64,000 nt of DNA, taken from contig NC_092564.1 in the NCBI RefSeq assembly GCF_037975245.1, positions 9,889,484 through 9,953,483 of the forward strand, in the 5' to 3' direction. The position numbers and the translations under genes were made by a program. This DNA is from Apostichopus japonicus. Taxonomy: Eukaryota; Echinodermata; Holothuroidea; Aspidochirotida; Stichopodidae. The first letter of the stretch is position 1; each line of letters opens with the position of its first letter. The notes beneath the pieces were generated by a model, which searched no databases, was not told the origin of the DNA, and saw nothing but the letters and a program-made list of their open reading frames with translations. Positions 63,489-64,000 of the stretch are shown piece after piece.

Positions 63489-64000
63489 GTGGGTATATAT
63501 ATACATGTGGCAAGATCTCGAATATAGTTGTATGTATAAAGTCGCTCAGACTGCTGCTCTATATGTTGAACATGTTTTTTGTTTTTTTCAACAAAGCGTG
63601 CTGGTTTACACGTTGACGTTGCAACAATCAACATTTGTTAAGAAGAATTTGATGGAAATTGACTATAATGAGATATTCTGTTTGATATGAGTGTCCGTGC
63701 ACAGTGTTCAACAAAGTATGGCTTCGTTGCATTCAACCAAGCCATTCGTGGTACACTGTTTCCCCTATATGGACTAATATTGATAATGTCATGATCCCAA
63801 AAGAGAACGGTGAATTAGACCACGGGGGGGGGGGGTTAAGGGAAAGGGTTTGGGTCAACCCGAACGATGAGACTTCCGACCCTCCACGCTCCCCCATATA
63901 ATCCCACTTGTACGACAGTCCTTTTACCAAGCTTGTCTCTTTACCAAGCTTAAAGAAGGAGAAGCTTGCAAGGAACGTCAATGATTCATGCCAAGACAAG
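63489..64000. other. Intron of the secreted-protein gene, no feature
   Basis: After the donor at 63489 I see no further exon. A poly-G tract occurs at 63824-63834. The open frames on both strands at the right edge are not supported by splice signals or recognisable motifs. Confidence 0.5.

Overview
This is a eukaryotic, AT-rich, intron-containing and transposon-dense animal window. Its DC-STAMP-type gene, class-A GPCR, Penelope, CACTA, P/THAP, hAT-like and CR1/L2-like elements, tRNA-derived SINEs and long (AT)n tracts suit a marine invertebrate. A deuterostome such as an echinoderm is my guess, but nothing here fixes the species. Most of the sequence is intron and repeat, and long open frames are rare outside transposons.

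Region 1, about 4.5-36.3 kb, minus strand. One large split gene can be rebuilt exon by exon: a DC-STAMP domain (DCST1/DCST2, sneaky, SPE-42 type) membrane protein. Twelve exons between 36249 and 4562 give about 506 codons, and the intron phases agree at every proposed junction. Its introns hold most of the mobile DNA. An 11.9-kb CACTA (En/Spm-like) transposon lies at 13464-25367, with CACTG termini, subterminal repeat arrays, a zinc-finger transposase gene and a spliced SAM-domain gene, both now frameshifted. A Penelope-like element lies at about 28.08-31.46 kb with a hammerhead-like motif. It is split by a 2.26-kb P-type transposon that has 32-bp inverted repeats, an 8-bp target duplication and a THAP remnant. 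A head-to-tail array of tRNA-derived SINE units fills 31.46-32.98 kb. One DCST exon (10018-10105) carries in-frame stops, so the gene is either damaged or misassembled there.

Region 2, 36.3-45.9 kb. No confident host gene. It holds a 290-bp inverted repeat pair, an internally deleted CR1/L2-like LINE split by a hAT-type MITE with a perfect target duplication, (AT)n tracts, a 128-bp hairpin and a SINE copy.

Region 3, 46.0-48.5 kb, plus strand. A complete three-exon rhodopsin-class GPCR of 347 residues.

Region 4, 48.6-53.3 kb. Several hAT-like non-autonomous elements with exact 8-bp duplications, one nested in another. Next comes a 37-bp minisatellite whose last unit supplies the start codon of a candidate type II membrane protein exon.

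Region 5, 54.9-63.5 kb, plus strand. A signal-peptide exon and four downstream exons, all with phase-1 boundaries, suggest an uncharacterised secreted or surface protein that continues past the window. A second hAT MITE copy and a broken LINE lie in its introns.

Exon calls come from frame, splice-site and phase consistency read by eye. No alignment or transcript evidence was available.
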